A program made the translations under genes and the position numbers. Positions 17,378-24,392 of a stretch of 61,333 nt of DNA are shown here, in pieces. The notes under the pieces are model-generated. The model saw nothing but the letters and a program-made list of their open reading frames with translations, did no database searches and was not told the DNA's origin. Source of the stretch: Pseudanabaena sp. SR411 (lineage in GTDB: Bacteria > Cyanobacteriota > Cyanobacteriia > Pseudanabaenales > Pseudanabaenaceae); the NCBI RefSeq assembly GCF_002251945.1, contig NZ_NDHW01000056.1, positions 9,846 to 71,178 on the forward strand, read 5' to 3'. Within the stretch, counting starts at the first letter, position 1; every line of letters begins with the position of its first letter.

Positions 17378-18616
17378 TTAATTTTTGATCCCTTTGATTA
17401 GATACATATCCACTTCTCCCATGTTTTTTGCCAATATTTTTCCACGATGCTCAACTTCAAAAGAGTCTTTGACTAACTCAAATGTAGCTTGAGAGATGTT
17501 GATTTGACCAGCAACTCCCGATGATTCCATTCTAGATGCAAGATTAACCGTATCCCCCCAAACATCGTAAACAAACTTTTTCTTACCAATGACACCACTC
17601 AGCAAAGAACCTGAATGGATGCCGATGCGAATATCCCAGTAAGGTAGATTTTGTTTACTTTTTTTGATCTTGCGGAACGCCATAAATTTTTGGATTTGTA
17701 ATGCTGCCATAATCACATCTAAAGGATGCGTGTGATTAGCCTGAGGAATACCTCCACAGCACATATAGCTATCTCCTATTGTTTTTAACTTCTCTAAATT
17801 ATATTTTTCGATCACTCGATCAAAATAAGAGAAACAATAATCAAGCTCTTTTACTAAATCCTCTGGCTCCATTAACTCAGCTATTGTCGAAAAGTTCTCA
17901 AAGTCAGTAAATAAAACCGATGCTGATGGATAATAAACAGGCTTAACTCTACCTGTATGTTTCAATTCTTCGGCAATTTGAGCAGGTAAAATATTTAATA
18001 GTAACTTTTCAGATTTTTGTTTTTCTTTCTCAATTTCAGAATAGAGTAAATTTAATTCCTCGAAAGAGTTGGCATTCCGAATTGCTGATGATAATTGCAA
18101 TGACAATAAATACCCAATTCTTAAATCTTCTTGATTATAGGCATTTGGCTTAATGGAAGCAAAAATTATCACACCAAAAATTGTCTTAGAACTTTCAAGA
18201 GGTAGAATGATTTGAGAACTATATTGACCAAGAAACTCGTTAGGGTCAGATTGTTTGATCAGTTGAGATTGCCCAGTTATGAGAGCTTTTTGGAAACTCT
18301 TACTGGTGTTCATTGTAGCTTCATCAAACTGGATCGCTGCTCCAGCTAATTTGATGAAGCGTCCAGAATTATTTTTAACTAGATATACACTAAGATGCCC
18401 AAAGTCTAATAACCACTTAGCTTGTTTACCAACTACTCGCAATATTTCATCAAGACTCAGAGAACGATTAATGGCTGTAGCAATTTCGTTGACAGCAGCA
18501 ATTCTGACAGAAAGAGCTTGCGTTTCTGCCAAAAGACTGCGGGCTGTTAATAGAAGTTCTTCTTGATCTAGTTTTTCAAGTTCTTTTCTATTTAAAGGGT
18601 CGGACGAAGAATTCAT
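17378..18616 (-). CDS. Class III adenylate cyclase with N-terminal GAF domain
   Basis: Converts ATP to cAMP. The N-terminal region (about 45-180) is a GAF-type sensor (NEIATAINRSLSLDEILRVV through FGVIIFASIKPNAYNQEDL). The C-terminal 190 residues are a class III cyclase domain. Both metal Asp are present, in VLFTDFENFS (near 235) and TIGDSYMC (near 280). The adenine-selecting Lys is in EKLKTIGD and the purine-contacting Asp in YDVWGDTVNLASRME (near 350), with the transition-state Asn and Arg in the same block. The Lys/Asp pair indicates adenylate rather than guanylate cyclase. There is no membrane segment, so it is cytosolic. The GAF ligand is unknown. The ATG is at 18616. Confidence 0.92.
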   Translation of the reverse strand: MNSSSDPLNRKELEKLDQEELLLTARSLLAETQALSVRIAAVNEIATAINRSLSLDEILRVVGKQAKWLLDFGHLSVYLVKNNSGRFIKLAGAAIQFDEATMNTSKSFQKALITGQSQLIKQSDPNEFLGQYSSQIILPLESSKTIFGVIIFASIKPNAYNQEDLRIGYLLSLQLSSAIRNANSFEELNLLYSEIEKEKQKSEKLLLNILPAQIAEELKHTGRVKPVYYPSASVLFTDFENFSTIAELMEPEDLVKELDYCFSYFDRVIEKYNLEKLKTIGDSYMCCGGIPQANHTHPLDVIMAALQIQKFMAFRKIKKSKQNLPYWDIRIGIHSGSLLSGVIGKKKFVYDVWGDTVNLASRMESSGVAGQINISQATFELVKDSFEVEHRGKILAKNMGEVDMYLIKGIKN

Positions 18617-18649
18617 TATTTAGACAGTTCGCCATGCATAATCGCCGCA

Positions 18650-18680
18650 GTTTTCAAGTTGTATCCATCAACTTGAAAAC
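18650..18680. repeat. 12-bp inverted repeat upstream of the cyclase gene
   Basis: GTTTTCAAGTTG pairs with CAACTTGAAAAC around a 7-base spacer. It lies 34 bases before the cyclase ATG on the minus strand, a position suited to an operator or leader hairpin. A related hairpin (GTTTTCAAGCTGTC) occurs at 52222 inside the NRPS cluster. Confidence 0.5.
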
Positions 18681-18715
18681 TACAAATTTTTTGTAAGTAA
18701 GAAGGCTTGATTATC

Positions 18716-18796
18716 TGTAGGATAGGTTAGTGCAACGTAACACATCAATTAGGTAAGCCTCAATTATGGGTTACGAGATCGCTAACCCATCCTACA
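18716..18796. repeat. Inverted repeat TGTAGGATRGGTTAG
   Basis: Two 15-nt arms, TGTAGGATAGGTTAG (18716) and CTAACCCATCCTACA (18782), enclose about 50 bases that carry a second short pair (CGTAAC/GTTACG). This is the layout of a small non-coding MITE-like element of a kind common in cyanobacterial intergenic DNA. Confidence 0.6.
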
Positions 18797-18825
18797 TTTA
18801 ATTCCCCAAATTTACTTAGTAGAAG

Positions 18826-19368
18826 TTACAAAGCGTCGATTTCCAGAGCGATCGCATCGGTATAACGATTCACACTAGAAAATAAATCTGCGGCTGCCAC
18901 AATCTCAAAAATCTCAGAATCATCTAATCCGAAAGATTGCAAATTTTGGTAATGGGATTCGTTAATCTCAAGAGGTTTTGTCCCTGCTAGTAAACCAAAT
19001 CTAATTACTGCTTTCTCCCTTTCTGGTAATGGACAAGCATCAAAGTTAGAGACTAAAGTCTGGAGAACTTCTTCACTCATTCCTAAAGCGGAAAGCCCAT
19101 GCAAATGCACTTTTAAGGCATACATACTATTGTTAGCCTGAGAAATTGCAACACCAACCATCTCCTTGAGAGTCCGTGGCACATCACCTTGTAGGATAGT
19201 TGAGCGAAATTTTTTCCAATTTGCTTCCAATATATCGGGATTGATTGCCATTGATTTAAAAATATTTGGAACAATCCCAAATCCCAATTCTGTCAGAATC
19301 TGATCGTAAACTTCTTTAACCTTCGGATCAGTTACTTGGTCGTATTCGACGATAGCAAAATGAGTCAT
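18826..19368 (-). CDS. Carboxymuconolactone decarboxylase/AhpD-fold protein lacking the CxxC motif
   Basis: The 180-residue all-helical protein matches the CMD/AhpD peroxidase-like family (VKEVYDQILTELGFGIVPNIFKSMA, then TLKEMVGVAISQANNSMYALKVHL). Active members carry Cys-x-x-Cys followed by H three residues on, in the segment corresponding to NNSMYALKVHLHG. Here the two Cys positions are Ser and Ala while the His is kept. The single Cys (DACPLPERE) lies elsewhere. Thiol peroxidase or AhpD-type redox activity is therefore unlikely. It may be a structural or ligand-binding homologue. It is a single gene with its ATG at 19368. Confidence 0.82.
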   Translation of the reverse strand: MTHFAIVEYDQVTDPKVKEVYDQILTELGFGIVPNIFKSMAINPDILEANWKKFRSTILQGDVPRTLKEMVGVAISQANNSMYALKVHLHGLSALGMSEEVLQTLVSNFDACPLPEREKAVIRFGLLAGTKPLEINESHYQNLQSFGLDDSEIFEIVAAADLFSSVNRYTDAIALEIDAL

Positions 19369-19644
19369 ATTTATTTTAAATTTTAAATTTATATTTTATA
19401 AGTTGTTAAAGCTGCTTGCATTGAGCATAGCAAAGCTCCCTATACCTAACTATAGGGTTGATAGAATCATAACAGAGTTGCGATAGTTCCTCAAACAGGC
19501 AAAATGCTTAGCTCTAAATGATTAACTGAAATTAACTGATGTTATGTGGAAGCTTCTCAAAACCTTACTCCTCAACCCTTTTCTTGTAAAAAGATATAGC
19601 TGCCGTCGCTTGTGTCCTAGCTAACGCTTTTTTTGCTATAACTA

Positions 19645-19810
19645 ACTGATGTTACGTGGAAGGAATTCTTGCGATGGCGTAAGTCTAGGGCTGGCACGGG
19701 GGCGCAGCCCCTACAAGATCTAAAATTTACAGGTAGGGGCAATCCCCCCGTGGTTGCCCTGTTATGCTAGCAGCAATAGGTTCATTGTCTGAGTTCCACG
19801 TAACATCAGT
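19645..19810. repeat. 166-bp segment with perfect 17-bp terminal inverted repeats
   Basis: ACTGATGTTACGTGGAA (19645-19661) and its exact complement (19794-19810) bound the segment, which contains a common cyanobacterial GGGGCAATCCCCC / TTGCCC stretch. A third copy of the arm with one change (GTTATGTGG) lies at 19534-19551 outside it. The layout is that of a MITE. It covers most of the 444-base gap between the CMD-like gene and the hybrid kinase; a half copy of the TATAGCTGCCGTCG element lies near 19598-19612. Confidence 0.65.
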
Positions 19811-19812
19811 AA

Positions 19813-22800
19813 CTAACCTAGATTTGGGAGCAGAGGTCGAATTAACTCCATAATTCGGTCAGAATTAAAATTATTAATAGTAGCTATTAATGCCTTGGAT
19901 AGTCTTGCGTTAGATTCGGGAATTTGAGCGATTAATTCGTTCATAACTTCGGTGTCAAGATAGTAAGCGGCTTGATACATTTGTTCTAACCACTGAGGAG
20001 GCATTGCGGATAAATCTTCTACAGAAAGCGTTTTAACCGATGGTTGTGTAGCAGCTTTTTCTCTAGTTTCGTAGATATATTGCACTCCCAGATGTTGAGC
20101 AATTTTATCAAAGAGTTCTTTTGGCTGAAATGGCTTACCGATAAAGTCGTTACAGCCAGCCATAAGCACTTGATCTCGCTCTTCATCAAAAACGCTGGCA
20201 GTTAAGGCAATAATGACAGTATCTTGGCTCTGAGGTTTTTCTCTAATGCGTTTTGTGGCAGTGTATCCGTCCATGATTGGCATTCGCAGATCCATTAGAA
20301 TCAGATGTGGTGACCAACTCTCCCACAAAGAAAGTGCCTCAATGCCATGCGTTGCTTCTCTGACCTCAAAGCCGATCGCAGTCAGAAGCTCGACTAGCAA
20401 GCGGCGATTATCTGCTAAATCTTCAACGATCAGAATGCGGTAAGTCGGTTGTCCTGAAGCTAAACTAATTACTCTTTGATTAAGCGGTTCCGAAGTAAGG
20501 ATAGCTGCTTGAGGTAACTGCACTCCAAGCTCAAAGGAAAAAGTACTGCCTTGGTTGAGAGTACTTTGCACTCGAATCTGACTACCCATAAGTTGGATAA
20601 ATCTTTGGCTAATCGCTAAACCTAGCCCAGTGCCTTGATTCAATTGATTCCCAGCTTGAGCCTGCACGAATGCTTTAAATAAGCTATCAATATCTTTTGA
20701 AGCAATTCCCACTCCTGTATCTTCAACCTCAAAAAGAAGTTGAGCTTGCTTCAGAATAGGTATTCCCAGTAGCCTGACTCTTAAAGTGACGCTCCCTTGT
20801 TTAGTAAACTTAATTGCATTACCGAGCAGATTGACTAGGGTTTGGTAGAGTTTTTTCTGATCAGTATGCACAAATTTGGGAAGATTGCGATCGCGATCGA
20901 CTATTAGTTTCAATTCTTTTGATTGGGCTTGAACTTGAAACAGTTCTTCAATCGAAATCAGTAAGTTCTCTAAATCAAAGTCAGAGGGATTAAGCTTCAT
21001 CTGTCCGCTTTCAATTTTAGATAAGTCTAAAATGTCATTAATTAGTTCTAATAGATGCTTACCGCTACGATTGACGATCGCTAGATCTTCTTGGTGCTCA
21101 GGACTCAGAGAGAGATCGTAACTCATCAATTCTGTAAATCCTAAAATAGCATTGAGAGGAGTGCGGAGTTCATGACTCATATTGGACAAGAACATGCTTT
21201 TGGCAAGGTTTGCAACTTCTGCGGCTTCTTTTGCTTTCTGAAGTTCCAACTCCACCTGTTTGCGATCGCTAATATCAATCAAATACCCCAAAATTTCAAT
21301 CGGATTACCTGCATGATCTCGAATTATCCGCAGTTGTTCAAGTATCCAACGATAATTTCCATCTGCGTGCAAAAGACGAAACTCCTGAAAATGCAAATCT
21401 TCGGCAAATAGATTTGTTAGCCCATTAAGTACTGGATCTACATCATCTGGATGTAGATGATTTATCCAAAATTCCGACTCTTCTAAAAATGCTTTAGGGT
21501 CGTAGCCCATTACCTCCTTGATATTTTCGCTAATAAATGTTGCGCCATAGTCACCATCTGGTTTGCTACTAAAAATAACGACGGGACTGTAATTGAGGAG
21601 AAAATCAAGGCGATGTGCGGTAGTTTGTAGGGCTTTTTCGGACAGTTTTAGCTCTGTTACATCCTCTTGAACTGCGACATAGACAGTTCCATATTCAGGA
21701 TGCTCAAACCTAGAGGTATGGACTCGACACCAAAAAAGTGTGCCATCTTTTTTCTTGTTATGGACTTCATATTTCGCTTCGCCATCGCGATCAAGTTGAG
21801 TGACAATATCTTCCACGGTTGCGTCGGGTGTCACCTCTGTATCGACATAATTGATCACACCAACGGGCTGACCAGCAAGTTCTCCGTCTTCGTAGCCAAA
21901 CATTGCATCAAATTTAGGATTGGTGTAACCGATCGTCAGATCTGTGGCTTTGACTAAACAGACTCCCCCAGCCATATTATTCATAATGATGCTCTGAAGT
22001 TCTAGCGTCTTTTGAGCCTCTTTCCGAGCCGAGACATTTTGGATTTGAGAAATAAAATGTAGTGGATTTCCTTGAGTATCTTTTATTAGAGAGACATTCA
22101 GCAAAATCCACACAATATGTCCTTGTTTGTGAAGATAGCGTTTTTCTAGTTGATAAGTTGAAATCTCTCCTGCTAATAGTTGCTTAACATACCTGAGATC
22201 TATATCTAAATCGTCAGAATAGGTAATATCTTGAAAAGTTAGCGTGAATAACTCTTCTGGAGAGTAGCCAATAATCTGACACAGCGCAGAATTGACTTTA
22301 ATCCAATGCCCATCCAAGGAAATGATCGCCATCCCGATCGAGGCATCTTCAAATGCATGGCGAAACTGATCTTCACTGGTTCGCAAAGATTTTGTCCGTT
22401 CCGCCACAAGAATTTCTAAGGTCTCGTTAAGTTTTTTGAGTTCTTTTTCGGCTTGTTGGCGTTTTCTATCTACTTGATTGAGAAATCGAGCTGTTACCCA
22501 AATAAGTATTGAGAAAGTGAAAACTAAAATAGTTAACCTCAATGCATAGCCAAATTCAGGGTTATACCAGCCTATTTTTTGCCCATAAAAAGAAGATAAT
22601 TCTAATATAATTGGAAGGATAATTGCCCAAGGCAACAATCTGCGAGCAATCTCTCCACCGACTAGGGGGCTGGTTAATGTTTGCATTAATCCTTCCTTAG
22701 GTCGAAGGTACAAAATCCCCACATAGAGAATAAAAAAGCTGAGGATTGAGTTTACTGCCTGAATCGTTGCCAGTGCGCCAAGACTTGCCAGAACGCCGAC

Positions 22801-23304
22801 ATTGAAGATCTGTCCAAATAAAGCTAACAGAGAAATTAAAGCCGCAATACTACCACAAATCTGCGCCCACCAAGTATTTCGTTGGCAATTGCGACCTAGC
22901 AGCAACAATGCTATACCCATCAGGACAAAATTGACAGCCGTATTTACACCCATTCGTCCTGCATAAGGAGTTTTTGAAGATACAACATCTCGAAACAGCA
23001 ATTGGTCGATATGTAGATCCCAACCAAAGCAATACTCAATCAGTGTGAGCAATCCGATCGCAACAATTGCCCCCGCCAGTCCTTGAGAAACTCGATAATG
23101 CGATCGGGCGGATCGTTGGCGCAGCAACAACATCAAGGATATGCCCGCAAATAAGAAGCAAATTGCTGCATTTGCCTTCATGCTTACGTTTATGAAAGGC
23201 AATCCGCTTTTGAGTAGGGAGATGTCAAATTGCCAACCGAGCATTACAGTTAGGGCGATTACAATGACGAGTACCCCTGAGATTTGCGAAATATGCCTAT
23301 TCAT
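19813..23304 (-). CDS. Membrane-bound multi-PAS hybrid sensor histidine kinase
   Basis: About 1163 residues. The order is a multi-helix membrane sensor (about 1-300, some eight hydrophobic segments), three PAS domains (beginning EDQFRHAFEDASIGMAIISL, IIMNNMAGGVCLVKA and LDFLLNYSPVVIFSS), and HisKA with the phospho-acceptor in FLSNMSHELRTPLN. HATPase_c follows (N box NLLGNAIKFT, G1 EDTGVGIA, G2 GTGLGLAIS), then a receiver domain with the Asp in LILMDLRMPIMDGYTA. A last segment (PPQWLEQMYQAAYYLDTEVM) is shared with the fragment at 23369. I chose the ATG at 23304; a TTG 33 bases upstream also fits. The signal is unknown. Neighbouring cyclase and GGDEF-EAL genes suggest a signalling cluster. Confidence 0.92.
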   Translation of the reverse strand: MNRHISQISGVLVIVIALTVMLGWQFDISLLKSGLPFINVSMKANAAICFLFAGISLMLLLRQRSARSHYRVSQGLAGAIVAIGLLTLIEYCFGWDLHIDQLLFRDVVSSKTPYAGRMGVNTAVNFVLMGIALLLLGRNCQRNTWWAQICGSIAALISLLALFGQIFNVGVLASLGALATIQAVNSILSFFILYVGILYLRPKEGLMQTLTSPLVGGEIARRLLPWAIILPIILELSSFYGQKIGWYNPEFGYALRLTILVFTFSILIWVTARFLNQVDRKRQQAEKELKKLNETLEILVAERTKSLRTSEDQFRHAFEDASIGMAIISLDGHWIKVNSALCQIIGYSPEELFTLTFQDITYSDDLDIDLRYVKQLLAGEISTYQLEKRYLHKQGHIVWILLNVSLIKDTQGNPLHFISQIQNVSARKEAQKTLELQSIIMNNMAGGVCLVKATDLTIGYTNPKFDAMFGYEDGELAGQPVGVINYVDTEVTPDATVEDIVTQLDRDGEAKYEVHNKKKDGTLFWCRVHTSRFEHPEYGTVYVAVQEDVTELKLSEKALQTTAHRLDFLLNYSPVVIFSSKPDGDYGATFISENIKEVMGYDPKAFLEESEFWINHLHPDDVDPVLNGLTNLFAEDLHFQEFRLLHADGNYRWILEQLRIIRDHAGNPIEILGYLIDISDRKQVELELQKAKEAAEVANLAKSMFLSNMSHELRTPLNAILGFTELMSYDLSLSPEHQEDLAIVNRSGKHLLELINDILDLSKIESGQMKLNPSDFDLENLLISIEELFQVQAQSKELKLIVDRDRNLPKFVHTDQKKLYQTLVNLLGNAIKFTKQGSVTLRVRLLGIPILKQAQLLFEVEDTGVGIASKDIDSLFKAFVQAQAGNQLNQGTGLGLAISQRFIQLMGSQIRVQSTLNQGSTFSFELGVQLPQAAILTSEPLNQRVISLASGQPTYRILIVEDLADNRRLLVELLTAIGFEVREATHGIEALSLWESWSPHLILMDLRMPIMDGYTATKRIREKPQSQDTVIIALTASVFDEERDQVLMAGCNDFIGKPFQPKELFDKIAQHLGVQYIYETREKAATQPSVKTLSVEDLSAMPPQWLEQMYQAAYYLDTEVMNELIAQIPESNARLSKALIATINNFNSDRIMELIRPLLPNLG

Positions 23305-23368
23305 AAATATTCGTAGATATTTGCTTGCCGAGAACAAACTTTTACATAAACTTCTGCATAAAGTTGAG

Positions 23369-23575
23369 TTATTTTGTTAACTCCATAATCAGAACTGTTT
23401 TAAAATCTAACACTAAACATCTAAGAGCAGCACTGATCGCCTGTTGCGAAGATGGGATCTGCATGATTAATTCCATCATTACTTCGGCATCGCAGTAATA
23501 AGCCGCCTCGTACATTTGCTGTAACCATTCAGGAGACATGATCGCAGTTGTAATTGGTGGGTCGTGCAGCATCAA
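23369..23575 (-). pseudogene. Fragment homologous to the C-terminal tail of the adjacent hybrid kinase
   Basis: A 68-codon open frame contains SPEWLQQMYEAAYYCDAEVMMELIMQIPS (shown in part). It aligns with the kinase tail PPQWLEQMYQAAYYLDTEVM followed by NELIAQIPES. No kinase or receiver domain precedes it. Upstream of it in the same direction lies a KaiC-like remnant in another frame. It is best read as the surviving 3' end of a duplicated or fused signalling gene. Whether it is expressed as a small protein is unknown. Confidence 0.6.
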
Positions 23576-23582
23576 ATTTTAA

Positions 23583-24165
23583 TAATCCCTGCTCCAAATA
23601 TGAATTTAAATCCAGACTAATCGAGTGTAAATTGCGAAGAATTTGTGGTGGTGATTCTTCGGTCTCTAGATATAAGCATCTTTCCCCCCTCATACAGGCA
23701 GGGCTATTTCAAAAACTAGGTAATTGAAGATAATAAGAGTAAATATACTTCTCAATATTTTCTTTATACTATTTGACTCAAAATAACTAAATTTAGCTAA
23801 TTTCTCTGATCGGCGTTAGTGCTAATCAATGTCTCAAATGGCTAAATCTCGTTTAAAGTCTGAGACTTTAATCAAAAGTTAAAGACTAAATTTAGTCAAA
23901 TAATAGTAAATACCAGAATAATCAACATTGAAAGCTATTTATCAATCCCTTACTCTGATTTACTCATTTTTGAAATAGCCCTGCCTCATACAGGTTGCCT
24001 GAGCAAAATAGCCGACCAGTGTGGTTTTACCCGTACCTGCCCGACCTTTGATGAGAATACTGCTACTGCGATAGGAAACCTCTCCACCAAACCTATCATC
24101 GAGTTGCGCGATCCCCGTTGAGATCCGCTCATTAGAAACCTGATTATTGAAGTTGAGGGAAGTAA
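23583..24165 (-). pseudogene. KaiC-like ATPase gene remnant, split by a MITE
   Basis: On the minus strand, 24165-23994 encodes NERISTGIAQLDDRFGG followed by SSSILIKGRAGTGKTTLVGY, a KaiC/RecA-type N terminus with an intact Walker A (GRAGTGKTT). The frame then enters inserted DNA and stops. It resumes at 23697-23583 with RGERCLYLETEESPPQILRN, then LDLNSYLEQGLLKFDAARPT, the next part of a KaiC-like domain. Removing the 287-bp insertion plus one 9-bp repeat rejoins the two frames (FAQATCMRGERCLYL). Upstream and downstream parts of the gene are missing. KaiC-like solo ATPases often accompany hybrid kinases, as here. Confidence 0.75.
23698..23984. mobile_element. 287-bp MITE with 18-bp TIRs and 9-bp target-site duplication
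   Basis: Perfect 18-bp terminal inverted repeats, GCAGGGCTATTTCAAAAA at 23698-23715 and its complement at 23967-23984. The flanking 9-bp direct repeat CTCATACAG (23689-23697 and 23985-23993) is a target duplication. The element is AT-rich and non-coding. It carries internal inverted arms (TATTTGACTC...CTAAATTTAG and ACTAAATTTAGTCAAATA). A 9-bp duplication fits an IS4-type transposase acting in trans, but this is inference. It interrupts the KaiC-like frame. Confidence 0.88.
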
Positions 24166-24241
24166 GTCACAGATAATTCAGCCTCTTTCCCTCGCAACTA
24201 CTCTAGAATATATAAAGATATATTCTAGAGCAATCCTAAAT

Positions 24242-24284
24242 GGGTTGTGAAAGTACGCTCCTTCGGGGCGCACTCTCACAACCC
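24242..24284. repeat. Imperfect palindrome upstream of the GGDEF-EAL gene
   Basis: GGGTTGTGA...CGC-TCC/GGGGCG...TCACAACCC forms a bulged hairpin about 110 bases before the ATG at 24393. The rest of this gap (24170-24392) shows AT-rich sequence with a repeated TATATTCTAGAG block near 24205-24230 and nothing else I can name. Confidence 0.45.
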
Positions 24285-24392
24285 TCCAGATCTTACAACT
24301 CATTTAGGCTCGCTATAGAGTAGTTGTTAAAACCTATAGTTTAAATAGATTTTTATCTTCATATTCAGGTATTAAAATTCATAGGAATCAGT

